DNA from: an uncultured Flavobacteriales bacterium
Lineage (GTDB): Bacteria; Bacteroidota; Bacteroidia; Flavobacteriales; CAJXXR01
Assembly (NCBI GenBank): GCA_913063375.1
Contig: CAJXXR010000010.1
Location: 1 to 64,000, forward strand
Length of the DNA: 64,000 nt
Direction: 5' to 3'
Shown here: positions 1-7,101 of the stretch, one piece after another
Numbering within the stretch: position 1 is the stretch's first letter
Layout of the letters: every line of letters starts with the position of its first letter
Translations under genes and position numbers: made by a program
Notes under the pieces: model-generated
The model's database searches: none
What the model was told of the DNA's origin: nothing
Seen by the model: only the letters and a program-made list of their open reading frames with translations

Positions 1-533
1 TCACCTTCGTATTGTGCTTCGAATTTAGCAGTCTTAATTTCTGCACCCAATCCAGGAGTTTCTCCTTTATGGTCAAATTTAGCTCCGTAGATAGTTGTGT
101 AGTCTTGCTTCATTGCAACGAATCCCCAAATAGGACCCCAAAGACCTTTTCCTACCATAGGAATAACATAGAACTTTTCGCCTTCTTTTTCACAGATATA
201 CAAAGGATAGTTTCTATCGTTTGAAGGAAGTGTTTTATCACGAAATTCTTTCTTTACATCTACCTTAAAAGCTTCCATCTTTCCTTTATCTTTTCCAGAA
301 ATGATGATCGCTTCTTTTACATATTTGTTGTAAAGATCCGCAGCGTTTTCTCGAGTGATATCTTCGGAAGGCTTAATAGCTCCCAAAATATCCATTCTCT
401 TTTTATCTTCTTGATTTTTGTCTTGTAAGTCTTTCAATCCTACAGATACTGCCGCCAATAAGGCGCCAACAACTGCTACTAGAATGACTGCAAAACCAAT
501 CGTAAATCCGTTACTGTTTTTATCTAATGCCAT
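1..533 (-). CDS. nqrC: Na+-translocating NADH:quinone reductase subunit C, N-terminal 177 residues
   Basis: Subunit C of the sodium-pumping NADH:quinone oxidoreductase, an inner-membrane complex that couples NADH oxidation to Na+ export. The frame starts at the ATG at 531-533 and runs off the left edge of the window. One membrane segment lies at about residues 10-31 (GFTIGFAVILVAVVGALLA), followed by a periplasmic FMN-binding-type domain with the family motifs GKGLWGPIWGFVA (129-140) and HKGETPGLGAEI (155-166). The threonine that carries covalent FMN should lie beyond the window. It follows nqrB with a 10-base gap, so nqrA-nqrB-nqrC form one operon; nqrD, nqrE and nqrF presumably lie further left. 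Identification is strong from motifs and gene order. Confidence 0.95.
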   Translation of the reverse strand, partial: MALDKNSNGFTIGFAVILVAVVGALLAAVSVGLKDLQDKNQEDKKRMDILGAIKPSEDITRENAADLYNKYVKEAIIISGKDKGKMEAFKVDVKKEFRDKTLPSNDRNYPLYICEKEGEKFYVIPMVGKGLWGPIWGFVAMKQDYTTIYGAKFDHKGETPGLGAEIKTAKFEAQYEG

Positions 534-543
534 CTTCAAAAAA

Positions 544-1695
544 TTATACAGATTTAACTCTTTTCAGTCTTCTTTTGATGTTGGCTTCAACAACATAATG
601 GTCAATTAGAGGAGCCATAATGTTCATGAAGATAATTGCCATCATCATTCCCTCAGGATATGCAGGGTTGATAATTCTAATCAACATTGCCAATATACCG
701 ATGAATAGACCGTAAATCCATTTACCTCTAGTAGTCTGAGTAGCAGTTACAGGATCCGTAGCCATAAATACAGCACCGAACATGAATCCACCAACCAATA
801 AATGACTAATCCAGTCAAATGATTGAAGCGCATTATTTCCATTCTCATTGAAAAGGAAAGCAATTAGAGCTCCACCTACAAGGGTAGATAACATAATTCT
901 CCAGCTTCCAATTCCTGAGAAAATCAATAGTGCAGCACCAATAAGAATTGCTAATACAGAAGTTTCTCCAACAGAACCTGGGATAAACCCGTAGAACATA
1001 TCAGAAATACTTGTTGTTACCTCATTGTTACCAGCTAATTGACCAAGAATTGTTTCACCTGAAATAGCATCTGGATTTGAACCTGCACCAGATACCCATA
1101 CTTTGTCCCCAGACATTTGAGTCGGGTATGCAAAGAATAAGAATGCTCTGGCAGTAAGTGCTGGATTAAGAATGTTCATTCCTGTTCCACCAAATACCTC
1201 TTTACCAATTACTACTGCAAAAATAACGGCCACTGCTAGCATCCATAAAGGAACATCAACAGGAACAATTAATGGAATAAGCATCCCAGAAACTAAGTAT
1301 CCCTCATTGATAGAGTGTCCTCTTGAAATAGCAAAGGCAAATTCTACCCCTAAACCAACTGCGTAAGAAATTACAATTAATGGTAGAACTTCTAATAAAC
1401 CATATGTGAAGATACCCATCAACCCTTGCGCTTCTAGTTCACCTAGTTGGCTGTAGTGTTGGTATCCTACATTATACATACCAAATAGAAGTGCTGGCAA
1501 AAGAGCCAATACTACAGTTATCATGGTACGTTTTAAATCTACGGCATCACGGATGTGAGCACCTTTTTTGGTCGTTGCACTCGGAACAAACATTAGTGTT
1601 TCGAATGCCTCGAAAGCAGGATGGAGTTTCTCTAGCTTTCCGCCTTTCTCAAAGTTAGGCTTTACCTTGTCGAATATGTTTTGTATGAATTTCAT
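544..1695 (-). CDS. nqrB: Na+-translocating NADH:quinone reductase subunit B
   Basis: Integral membrane subunit of Na+-NQR, related to RnfD. The 383-residue protein is somewhat shorter than the roughly 410 residues of Vibrio NqrB. It has a soluble N-terminal part (about 1-55) and then many hydrophobic segments. The motif DAISGET at 209-215 matches the covalent FMN site, with Thr215 as the expected phosphoester-linked residue. The segment FGGTGMNILNPALTARAF (168-185) is typical of the NqrB/RnfD family. It sits 11 bases after nqrA and 10 bases before nqrC in a co-directional operon. Confidence 0.96.
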   Translation of the reverse strand: MKFIQNIFDKVKPNFEKGGKLEKLHPAFEAFETLMFVPSATTKKGAHIRDAVDLKRTMITVVLALLPALLFGMYNVGYQHYSQLGELEAQGLMGIFTYGLLEVLPLIVISYAVGLGVEFAFAISRGHSINEGYLVSGMLIPLIVPVDVPLWMLAVAVIFAVVIGKEVFGGTGMNILNPALTARAFLFFAYPTQMSGDKVWVSGAGSNPDAISGETILGQLAGNNEVTTSISDMFYGFIPGSVGETSVLAILIGAALLIFSGIGSWRIMLSTLVGGALIAFLFNENGNNALQSFDWISHLLVGGFMFGAVFMATDPVTATQTTRGKWIYGLFIGILAMLIRIINPAYPEGMMMAIIFMNIMAPLIDHYVVEANIKRRLKRVKSV

Positions 1696-1706
1696 CTTAA
1701 GACCGT

Positions 1707-3059
1707 TTAGCTACATTCTTGTTTAACTAAATCCAACGCCTTACGAATGATGTCCTGTACTTCCATTTTAGATGTACATGCAAATTCGCAAAGAGCAAAA
1801 TCCTCTGGAGTAACCTCATAGATACCCAAACGCTCCAATTGATCAATATCGTCAATTAAGGCCGCTTTGATCATATGCATAGGGTAGATATCCATAGGTA
1901 GTACCTTGTCGTATTCTCCTGTTACCACATACGCTCTCTCTTCACCACGTAGGTTAGTGTTGATAGTATAAGTTTTATTTGGAGTCAGCCAAGAAAGGAA
2001 AGTCTTAGAAAGACTGAATTTATTAAGTCCAGGTGTCATCCATCCCATAAATTCTGGTTGGTTACCTTCCTCAATAACGGTCAATTCGTGACCGTAGAAA
2101 CTAATATTTCCTTCAGCAGTTACTTGGTTACCTGTAAGAACATCACCAGATATGTGACGTACATTATCAGATTTAAGACCATCTTTCAATAGATCTTTAA
2201 CTGCAGAACCTTGAATAGTTTTGAAGTATTGTGGCTTGTTTACTTCTGAACCTGTAGTACAAACAATACGCTCGGCATTGTAGTTTCCAGTATTTAGAAG
2301 TGATCCAATTGCCGCTACATCTTGTGGGAAGATATACCAAACAGCCTCACCTTTATTAACAGGATTCAAGTGATGTACTTGTACACCAGGATTTCCTGCT
2401 GGGTGTGGTCCATTGAATTGGTTTCTTTCAACAGATGTTGCTTTGGTGAAAACAGTAGAAGTGTTCCCTTTCCCGTTAAGGTTAAGGTAAACAGGACCCT
2501 GAGTAAGTTTCTTTAAGGCATCTAAGCCTGTTTGGAAATCTTTATCCTTACCTTCAATCATGAAGTTTTCATCAGCAGCCAATGGCGCTGAGTTGAATCC
2601 TGATACACAAATAGCTTTAGGCTTTTTTGTATGATCTGCGATGACAGCATAAGGAATCTGACGCATAAACGCCCAGGTACCACTCTTAAGAAGATGTGCT
2701 ATCAAAGCTTCAGGAGACATACTACCTACATTCACCTTACCTAGGTCAATTGCAGTATCAGTAGCATCTGCTTTAATGATGATCTCAAGAAGTTTGCGCT
2801 TAGCGCCTCTTTTGAGTTCCACAACTTCTCCACTTACCGGTGATACAAAGTTTACCTCCGGGTTATTCTTGTCGTAAAAGACAGGTGTTCCAACATCTAC
2901 ATGGTCTCCTACTTTCACGTGCATCTTAGGGATAACACCGTGGAAGTCTGTAGGTTTTAATGTGTAAGACTCCGATCTTGGAGCTGCCACTAAAACCTTT
3001 TCAGCTGAACCTTGTAATTTGATGTCAACACCTTTCTTAATTCGAATGTCTTTTGACAT
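1707..3059 (-). CDS. nqrA: Na+-translocating NADH:quinone reductase subunit A
   Basis: Peripheral cytoplasmic subunit of Na+-NQR, implicated in quinone binding. The 450-residue length and the N-terminal HGVIPKMHVKVGDHVDVGTPVF segment, a barrel-sandwich fold shared with RnfC, fit the family. The C-terminal part has the conserved run EDFALCEFACTSK (residues about 420-432) typical of NqrA. The ATG at 3057-3059 gives the standard MSKDIRIKKG start. It is the first gene of the nqr operon; a good Bacteroidota promoter lies about 40-70 bases upstream (see 3098-3128). An Na+-NQR suggests sodium bioenergetics and a saline habitat. Confidence 0.95.
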   Translation of the reverse strand: MSKDIRIKKGVDIKLQGSAEKVLVAAPRSESYTLKPTDFHGVIPKMHVKVGDHVDVGTPVFYDKNNPEVNFVSPVSGEVVELKRGAKRKLLEIIIKADATDTAIDLGKVNVGSMSPEALIAHLLKSGTWAFMRQIPYAVIADHTKKPKAICVSGFNSAPLAADENFMIEGKDKDFQTGLDALKKLTQGPVYLNLNGKGNTSTVFTKATSVERNQFNGPHPAGNPGVQVHHLNPVNKGEAVWYIFPQDVAAIGSLLNTGNYNAERIVCTTGSEVNKPQYFKTIQGSAVKDLLKDGLKSDNVRHISGDVLTGNQVTAEGNISFYGHELTVIEEGNQPEFMGWMTPGLNKFSLSKTFLSWLTPNKTYTINTNLRGEERAYVVTGEYDKVLPMDIYPMHMIKAALIDDIDQLERLGIYEVTPEDFALCEFACTSKMEVQDIIRKALDLVKQECS

Positions 3060-3097
3060 ATTTCTTGGAAATTAATTAGGCTTTCTTTAGTTGATGG

Positions 3098-3128
3098 CAA
3101 AAGTAGTATTTCAAACGCTCATCTTAAA
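3098..3128 (-). promoter_or_regulatory. Predicted promoter of the nqr operon
   Basis: Read on the minus strand, TACTTTTG (3105-3098) is a perfect match to the Bacteroidota -7 box TAnnTTTG. A TTTA sits 19 bases upstream (3128-3125) at the -33 position. The predicted start is near 3091, giving a leader of about 30 bases before nqrA. Confidence 0.6.
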
Positions 3129-3387
3129 GTATTTTTACTAAATAGATAGATTCTAAATAATCAGTTAATGACTTGTGTCATAGTAGGATAGTTTGTAATA
3201 ATATAATGACTCTGAATTCTTTTTTTTAAGAAGACACTTTTTGACCATTTTCAGCGATGAATAGTAATTGGATAAAACTTAACAGGTATTAACAAGGGAT
3301 ATCGATTAAAGTGAAGGTGTACTTTTAGCTAAATTTAATTGAAAAAAAAGTATAAAATAAGTGAATTTTAGTCTTGATATTTTTTAG

Positions 3388-3420
3388 GATTGTTTACTTT
3401 TAAAGTTTGTAAAAACAATC
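3388..3420. promoter_or_regulatory. Dyad upstream of the peroxiredoxin gene
   Basis: GATTGTTT (3388-3395) and AAACAATC (3413-3420) form an 8-base perfect inverted repeat with a 17-base spacer, ending 12 bases before the start codon. It could be an operator or leader hairpin; no regulator can be assigned. Confidence 0.35.
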
Positions 3421-3432
3421 AAGTAAAGCTTT

Positions 3433-3894
3433 ATGTTTCATTTAAAAGTAGGAGATTTGGCACCGGATTTTGTAGGGCTGGATCAAAGTGGAGAAAAGAT
3501 CAGTCTGCAGGATTTTAAAGGAAAAAAATTGATAATGTTCTTTTATCCAAAAGATAATACTCCTGGCTGTACTGCCGAGGCCTGTAATTTATCGGAGAAT
3601 TTTGATGAGTTGATTGAGAAAGGTTTCAGTGTTCTCGGAGTAAGTATGGATTCGGTTGAAAGGCATAAGAAATTTGCAGATAAATATGCTTTTCCATATC
3701 CATTGTTGGCAGATACAGAGCGTGAAGTTCTTAATCTTTATGGCGTATGGGGCTTAAAGAAATTTATGGGAAGAGAGTATGATGGTATCCATAGAACAAC
3801 CTTTATTATTAGTGAAGAGGGGATTATAGAAAACATCATTTTAAAAGTAAAAACAAAACATCATACCACACAAATATTAGAGCTTTACGCTTAG
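3433..3894 (+). CDS. bcp: Thioredoxin-dependent thiol peroxidase (BCP/PrxQ-type peroxiredoxin)
   Basis: A cytoplasmic peroxiredoxin that reduces hydrogen and organic peroxides with electrons from thioredoxin. The 153-residue protein has the AhpC/TSA fold. The active-site block FFYPKDNTPGCTAEAC puts the peroxidatic cysteine at Cys46 and the resolving cysteine at Cys51, the spacing typical of the BCP (PrxQ) class. The later segment GVSMDSVERHKKFADKY is also typical. It lies 61 bases upstream of recA on the same strand. A dyad precedes it (3388-3420), which may be relevant to oxidative-stress control, but this is inference. Confidence 0.93.
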   Translation: MFHLKVGDLAPDFVGLDQSGEKISLQDFKGKKLIMFFYPKDNTPGCTAEACNLSENFDELIEKGFSVLGVSMDSVERHKKFADKYAFPYPLLADTEREVLNLYGVWGLKKFMGREYDGIHRTTFIISEEGIIENIILKVKTKHHTTQILELYA

Positions 3895-3928
3895 GTGACA
3901 CAAGTTGTCACTGAAAGAAGGTTTCTTT
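3895..3928. promoter_or_regulatory. Two tandem dyads between bcp and recA
   Basis: GTGACA-N5-TGTCAC (3895-3911) is a perfect 6-base dyad directly after the bcp stop codon. AAAGAA-GGT-TTCTTT (3914-3928) is a second dyad just downstream. Both lie 28-61 bases before the recA start. Neither is followed by a T-run, so they look more like protein-binding sites than terminators. Confidence 0.35.
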
Positions 3929-3955
3929 GTGGTAGAAATAATTAAGGATAAAATC

Positions 3956-4975
3956 ATGGCTGAGGATAAAAAAACAATGGACAAAGAACAAGCTGCTAAA
4001 ATGAAAGCATTGCAGCTGACTATGGATAAGTTAGACAAGCAATACGGGAAAGGTTCTGTAATGAAATTAGGAGACCGCCCAGTTGTTGATATAAAGTCAA
4101 TCCCTAGTGGTTCTATTGCTTTGGATACTGCTCTTGGTATAGGCGGGTATCCAAGAGGTAGAATTGTTGAGATATTTGGACCTGAATCTTCTGGTAAAAC
4201 AACGCTTACAATTCATGCTATTGCTGAGGTGCAAAAAGCTGGTGGAATTGCTGCCTTTATCGATGCGGAACACGCTTTTGATAAGGATTATGCAGAAGCC
4301 TTAGGAGTAGATACTGATAATTTATTGATTTCTCAACCAGATTATGGTGAGCAAGCCTTAGAGATTGCGGAAAATCTGATCCGTTCTGGAGCTATTGATT
4401 TACTGGTTATCGATTCTGTTGCTGCTTTAACTCCAAAAGCTGAGATCGAAGGAGAAATGGGAGAATCAAAGATGGGGCTACAAGCGCGTCTTATGTCTCA
4501 AGCACTTCGTAAGTTGACTGGTACTATTTCTAAAACAGGTTGTACTTGTATGTTCATTAACCAGTTGAGAGAAAAAATTGGTGTGATGTTCGGAAACCCT
4601 GAAACTACTACAGGGGGGAATGCATTGAAATTCTATTCTTCTGTTCGTTTGGATATCAGACGTAGTACTATGTTAAAGGATGCAGATGGTGCCTTTGGTA
4701 ATCGTACTAGAGTAAAAGTTGTTAAGAATAAAGTTGCACCTCCATTCCGTCAAGTAGAATTTGATATTTTGTATGGGGAAGGAATTTCTAAAATTGGAGA
4801 AATTATTGACCTAGGAACAGAAATGGATATCCTTAATAAGAGTGGATCATGGTACAGTTACGGTGATGTTAAACTTGGACAAGGAAGGGATGCTGTTCGT
4901 GCATTATTACAAGATAACGTAGACCTTAGTGATGAGGTAGAGATGAAAATCAGAGAGAAATTAGCTGGTAACTAA
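3956..4975 (+). CDS. recA: Recombinase A
   Basis: RecA forms ATP-dependent filaments on single-stranded DNA for homologous recombination and DNA-damage signalling. I take the ATG at 3956 ([10 protein letters not shown]), giving 339 residues, the usual RecA length. A longer frame from a TTG at 3905 would add 17 residues that run through a predicted regulatory dyad and are unlikely to be translated. The Walker A motif GPESSGKT is at 75-82. The conserved L2-loop region includes [20 protein letters not shown]. There is no intein. A perfect terminator follows at 5048-5073. Confidence 0.98.
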   Translation: MAEDKKTMDKEQAAKMKALQLTMDKLDKQYGKGSVMKLGDRPVVDIKSIPSGSIALDTALGIGGYPRGRIVEIFGPESSGKTTLTIHAIAEVQKAGGIAAFIDAEHAFDKDYAEALGVDTDNLLISQPDYGEQALEIAENLIRSGAIDLLVIDSVAALTPKAEIEGEMGESKMGLQARLMSQALRKLTGTISKTGCTCMFINQLREKIGVMFGNPETTTGGNALKFYSSVRLDIRRSTMLKDADGAFGNRTRVKVVKNKVAPPFRQVEFDILYGEGISKIGEIIDLGTEMDILNKSGSWYSYGDVKLGQGRDAVRALLQDNVDLSDEVEMKIREKLAGN

Positions 4976-5039
4976 TCTGTTTTAAGAGAATTGTTTTCCT
5001 TATGATTGAAAAATCAAGGTGAAAAATAGAAAAATTTCA

Positions 5040-5047
5040 TAATTTCG
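5040..5047 (+). promoter_or_regulatory. Possible -7 box of the TPR lipoprotein gene
   Basis: TAATTTCG matches TAnnTTTG at all but one position. Transcription from it would begin near 5053, inside the recA terminator stem, so the new mRNA would carry only the right arm of that hairpin. Confidence 0.35.
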
Positions 5048-5073
5048 GGGCTGTTATTAAACAGCCCTTTTTT
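5048..5073 (+). terminator. Rho-independent terminator of recA
   Basis: GGGCTGTT (5048-5055), loop ATTA, AACAGCCC (5060-5067), then six T. The T-run directly abuts the start codon of the next gene at 5074. Confidence 0.85.
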
Positions 5074-6108
5074 ATGCGCTATAGTATTGTAATTGTAGGT
5101 CTTTTATTAGGTCTAATCTCATCTTGTACTTCAACACCTGTTGAAGAGGTAGAATTGAAAAACGCTTCTGGAAAGGACCAGGCAGCGGTTGGTGAAAATT
5201 CAAATGGTGTTTTGGATTCATTGAATGAGTTACTGGAATTGCATCCAGAAGATGCTAGCTTGTACATGGAGCGAGCTAAATGGTTTTTGGAGCAAAGGAA
5301 TTATGGTAGGGCAGACTTGGACCTTCAGAAGGCATTGGATCTGGAACCTTCAAATACCAAATATTTGTTGGCTTACGGTAACCATATGTTATTTACCAAT
5401 CAATCTAGAAAGGCTAAAGATGTTTGGTTAATATGCGCTGAAGTTGATTCATCGAATGTTTCTTGTAGATTGAAGCTAGCAGAATTATATCTTTTGGTTC
5501 AGCAATATGATGATGTTTTTAAATATTCCAAAGAGGTCTCAAATTTGGCTCCTGAAAAGCATATGCCCTATTTTTATACTGGAATGGCCTTTATGGAGAA
5601 AGGGGATACTGCTAGAGCTATCCACAGTTTTCAAACTTCTCTAGAGAAGAAAACAGATTTCTTAAGAGGGATGGAACAATTGGCCCACCTATATGGGTTG
5701 AAGGGAGAGTATATTGCAGTAGATTACTATAATAATATGTTGAACTTAGATCCCAATAGGAGTTTGACTTATTTCAATTTGGCTACATTTTATCAGTCAA
5801 AAGGAGAGTATGAAAAGGCTTCTTCCATCTATTTATTAGGATTACAGTTGGCGCCAGAAAATGCAGGTATGTATTATAACTTGGGCTTTGTATATACTTC
5901 AATGAAGGAATTTGATAAGGCACAATTAGCTTTCACGAACGCTATTAAATTTGATGATGTTTATTTTGAAGCTTATTTTGCAAGAGGCTATGTATATACA
6001 CAGTTGGAGAATAACAAGAAGGCTTTGGAAGATTATAAGTCATGTTTGTTACTAAAACCTGGATATCTACCAGCACTTAATGAAATTGAGCGTATAGAAG
6101 GCAAATAA
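5074..6108 (+). CDS. TPR-repeat lipoprotein
   Basis: A 344-residue predicted lipoprotein. The signal peptide MRYSIVIVGLLLGLISSC ends in a lipobox with Cys18 as the lipidated residue. The rest is a run of tetratricopeptide repeats from about residue 50 to the end, for example the units around LYMERAKWFLEQRNYGRADLDL and YYNLGFVYTSMKEFDKAQLAF. TPR lipoproteins serve as periplasmic or outer-membrane protein-interaction scaffolds; no specific partner can be named. The signal peptide fixes the ATG at 5074, even though it touches the recA terminator. It is followed by the 6164-9935 group, which has its own promoter. Confidence 0.85.
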   Translation: MRYSIVIVGLLLGLISSCTSTPVEEVELKNASGKDQAAVGENSNGVLDSLNELLELHPEDASLYMERAKWFLEQRNYGRADLDLQKALDLEPSNTKYLLAYGNHMLFTNQSRKAKDVWLICAEVDSSNVSCRLKLAELYLLVQQYDDVFKYSKEVSNLAPEKHMPYFYTGMAFMEKGDTARAIHSFQTSLEKKTDFLRGMEQLAHLYGLKGEYIAVDYYNNMLNLDPNRSLTYFNLATFYQSKGEYEKASSIYLLGLQLAPENAGMYYNLGFVYTSMKEFDKAQLAFTNAIKFDDVYFEAYFARGYVYTQLENNKKALEDYKSCLLLKPGYLPALNEIERIEGK

Positions 6109-6113
6109 ATTTG
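6086..6113 (+). promoter_or_regulatory. Predicted promoter of the 6164-9935 operon
   Basis: TAAATTTG (6106-6113), a perfect -7 box that overlaps the stop codon of the TPR gene, with TTG at 6086-6088 and a 17-base spacer. The leader to the start codon at 6164 would be about 45 bases. Confidence 0.55.
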
Positions 6114-6163
6114 TATCTTGCTCATTAGTTTTAATTCTTTCATTCGTTTTTAACCGTCGTTTT

Positions 6164-6691
6164 ATGAAAAAGTACTTATTGTTTTTTGTTGTTTTGTCAT
6201 TTGCAGTTATTTCCTGTGAAACAATAGATGATGATGTAGATAGAACCCCAAGTTTTGAGGTTCTATGGAATTCAGATAGCCTTATTTTTAATAATTTTGG
6301 AGCTGTGCATAATGAAAACGGTACTTTAACGATAAGTGGATTCACCTATAAAGAGGAGGTCAACGAGGGAGAAGGAGTAGATAATCATTATATGACAAGA
6401 AATATTCAAGTTGATAATGTGTCCTTATTTAAAGGACAGTACTCTTTTGAAGATTTAGAATCCATGTTAGTAATAACGGATCGTTTTTTTCTAAATGATG
6501 AAATATATAAGGCCGATGTAACTTTCCCAAATGTTGATAGTATCGTAGAAGGGTCATATTTTTATATAGATGATGTTCTACCAGGTGAAAATTATGTTTC
6601 TGGATTCTTTGAAATTAGTTTCTGGAATGGAGATACTATTCCTGATGAAATGGAAGGAACATTCACCAATTTAAACTATTCGGCACCTTAA
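6164..6691 (+). CDS. Predicted lipoprotein of unknown function
   Basis: A 175-residue protein starting with a lipoprotein signal peptide (MKKYLLFFVVLSFAVISC, Cys18) and an acidic stretch ETIDDDVDR. The remainder is a soluble, beta-rich sequence with many Asp, Glu and aromatic residues. I do not recognise a family. It is the first gene of a three-gene co-directional group: 11 bases separate it from the next lipoprotein gene, which in turn overlaps the beta-propeller gene by four bases. This suggests a cell-surface or periplasmic partner of the exported propeller protein, which is inference from position only. Confidence 0.75.
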   Translation: MKKYLLFFVVLSFAVISCETIDDDVDRTPSFEVLWNSDSLIFNNFGAVHNENGTLTISGFTYKEEVNEGEGVDNHYMTRNIQVDNVSLFKGQYSFEDLESMLVITDRFFLNDEIYKADVTFPNVDSIVEGSYFYIDDVLPGENYVSGFFEISFWNGDTIPDEMEGTFTNLNYSAP

Positions 6692-6702
6692 TAAAAAACA
6701 AC

Positions 6703-7101
6703 ATGCGTACAGGGATACTCATCGTACTTACCTTTTTTTCAATTGTAGCATGTAAGTTGAAACCTACTCCAGGACCAGCTTTAACTGGAGGAAATAGTAT
6801 GAAGGTAGAAGTGGAAATTTTGAGTTTAAATCAAGATTCAACCGCTCAAGTCTTTGTTCAAACCTTATTAAAAAGAAACTCAAGTCCACTTACACATTCC
6901 TTACAGAATGCTGATACAGTGGACTTTTATTTTAGCCTTGGTCATGAAGGATTTATATCCGTGGATGATGATGCTAATACATATAGGTATCCAAAATTAA
7001 AAATAAAGGATACTGTAGTTGTGATACTGGTTGTTCAACCCAATTTAAACTCTCCCATACCTTTTTATAAGGTTGTCTGGTACAAAAAAACAGTGAAATG
7101 A
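6703..7101 (+). CDS. Small predicted lipoprotein of unknown function
   Basis: A 132-residue protein with signal peptide MRTGILIVLTFFSIVAC and lipidated Cys17. The mature part resembles a small single beta-domain (KVEVEILSLNQDSTAQVFV, later DTVVVILVVQ), but no family is recognised. Its stop codon overlaps the next ATG (ATGA at 7098-7101), which points to translational coupling with the beta-propeller gene. Confidence 0.75.
   Translation: MRTGILIVLTFFSIVACKLKPTPGPALTGGNSMKVEVEILSLNQDSTAQVFVQTLLKRNSSPLTHSLQNADTVDFYFSLGHEGFISVDDDANTYRYPKLKIKDTVVVILVVQPNLNSPIPFYKVVWYKKTVK

Larger units (their letters stand above)
3060..3432. other. Divergent intergenic region between nqrA and the peroxiredoxin gene
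   Basis: This 373-base AT-rich stretch holds the nqr promoter on its left side. On its right side there is an imperfect dyad (3388-3420) just before the peroxiredoxin gene. I see no coding frame or RNA gene in it and no consensus -7 box for the peroxiredoxin gene. Confidence 0.6.
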
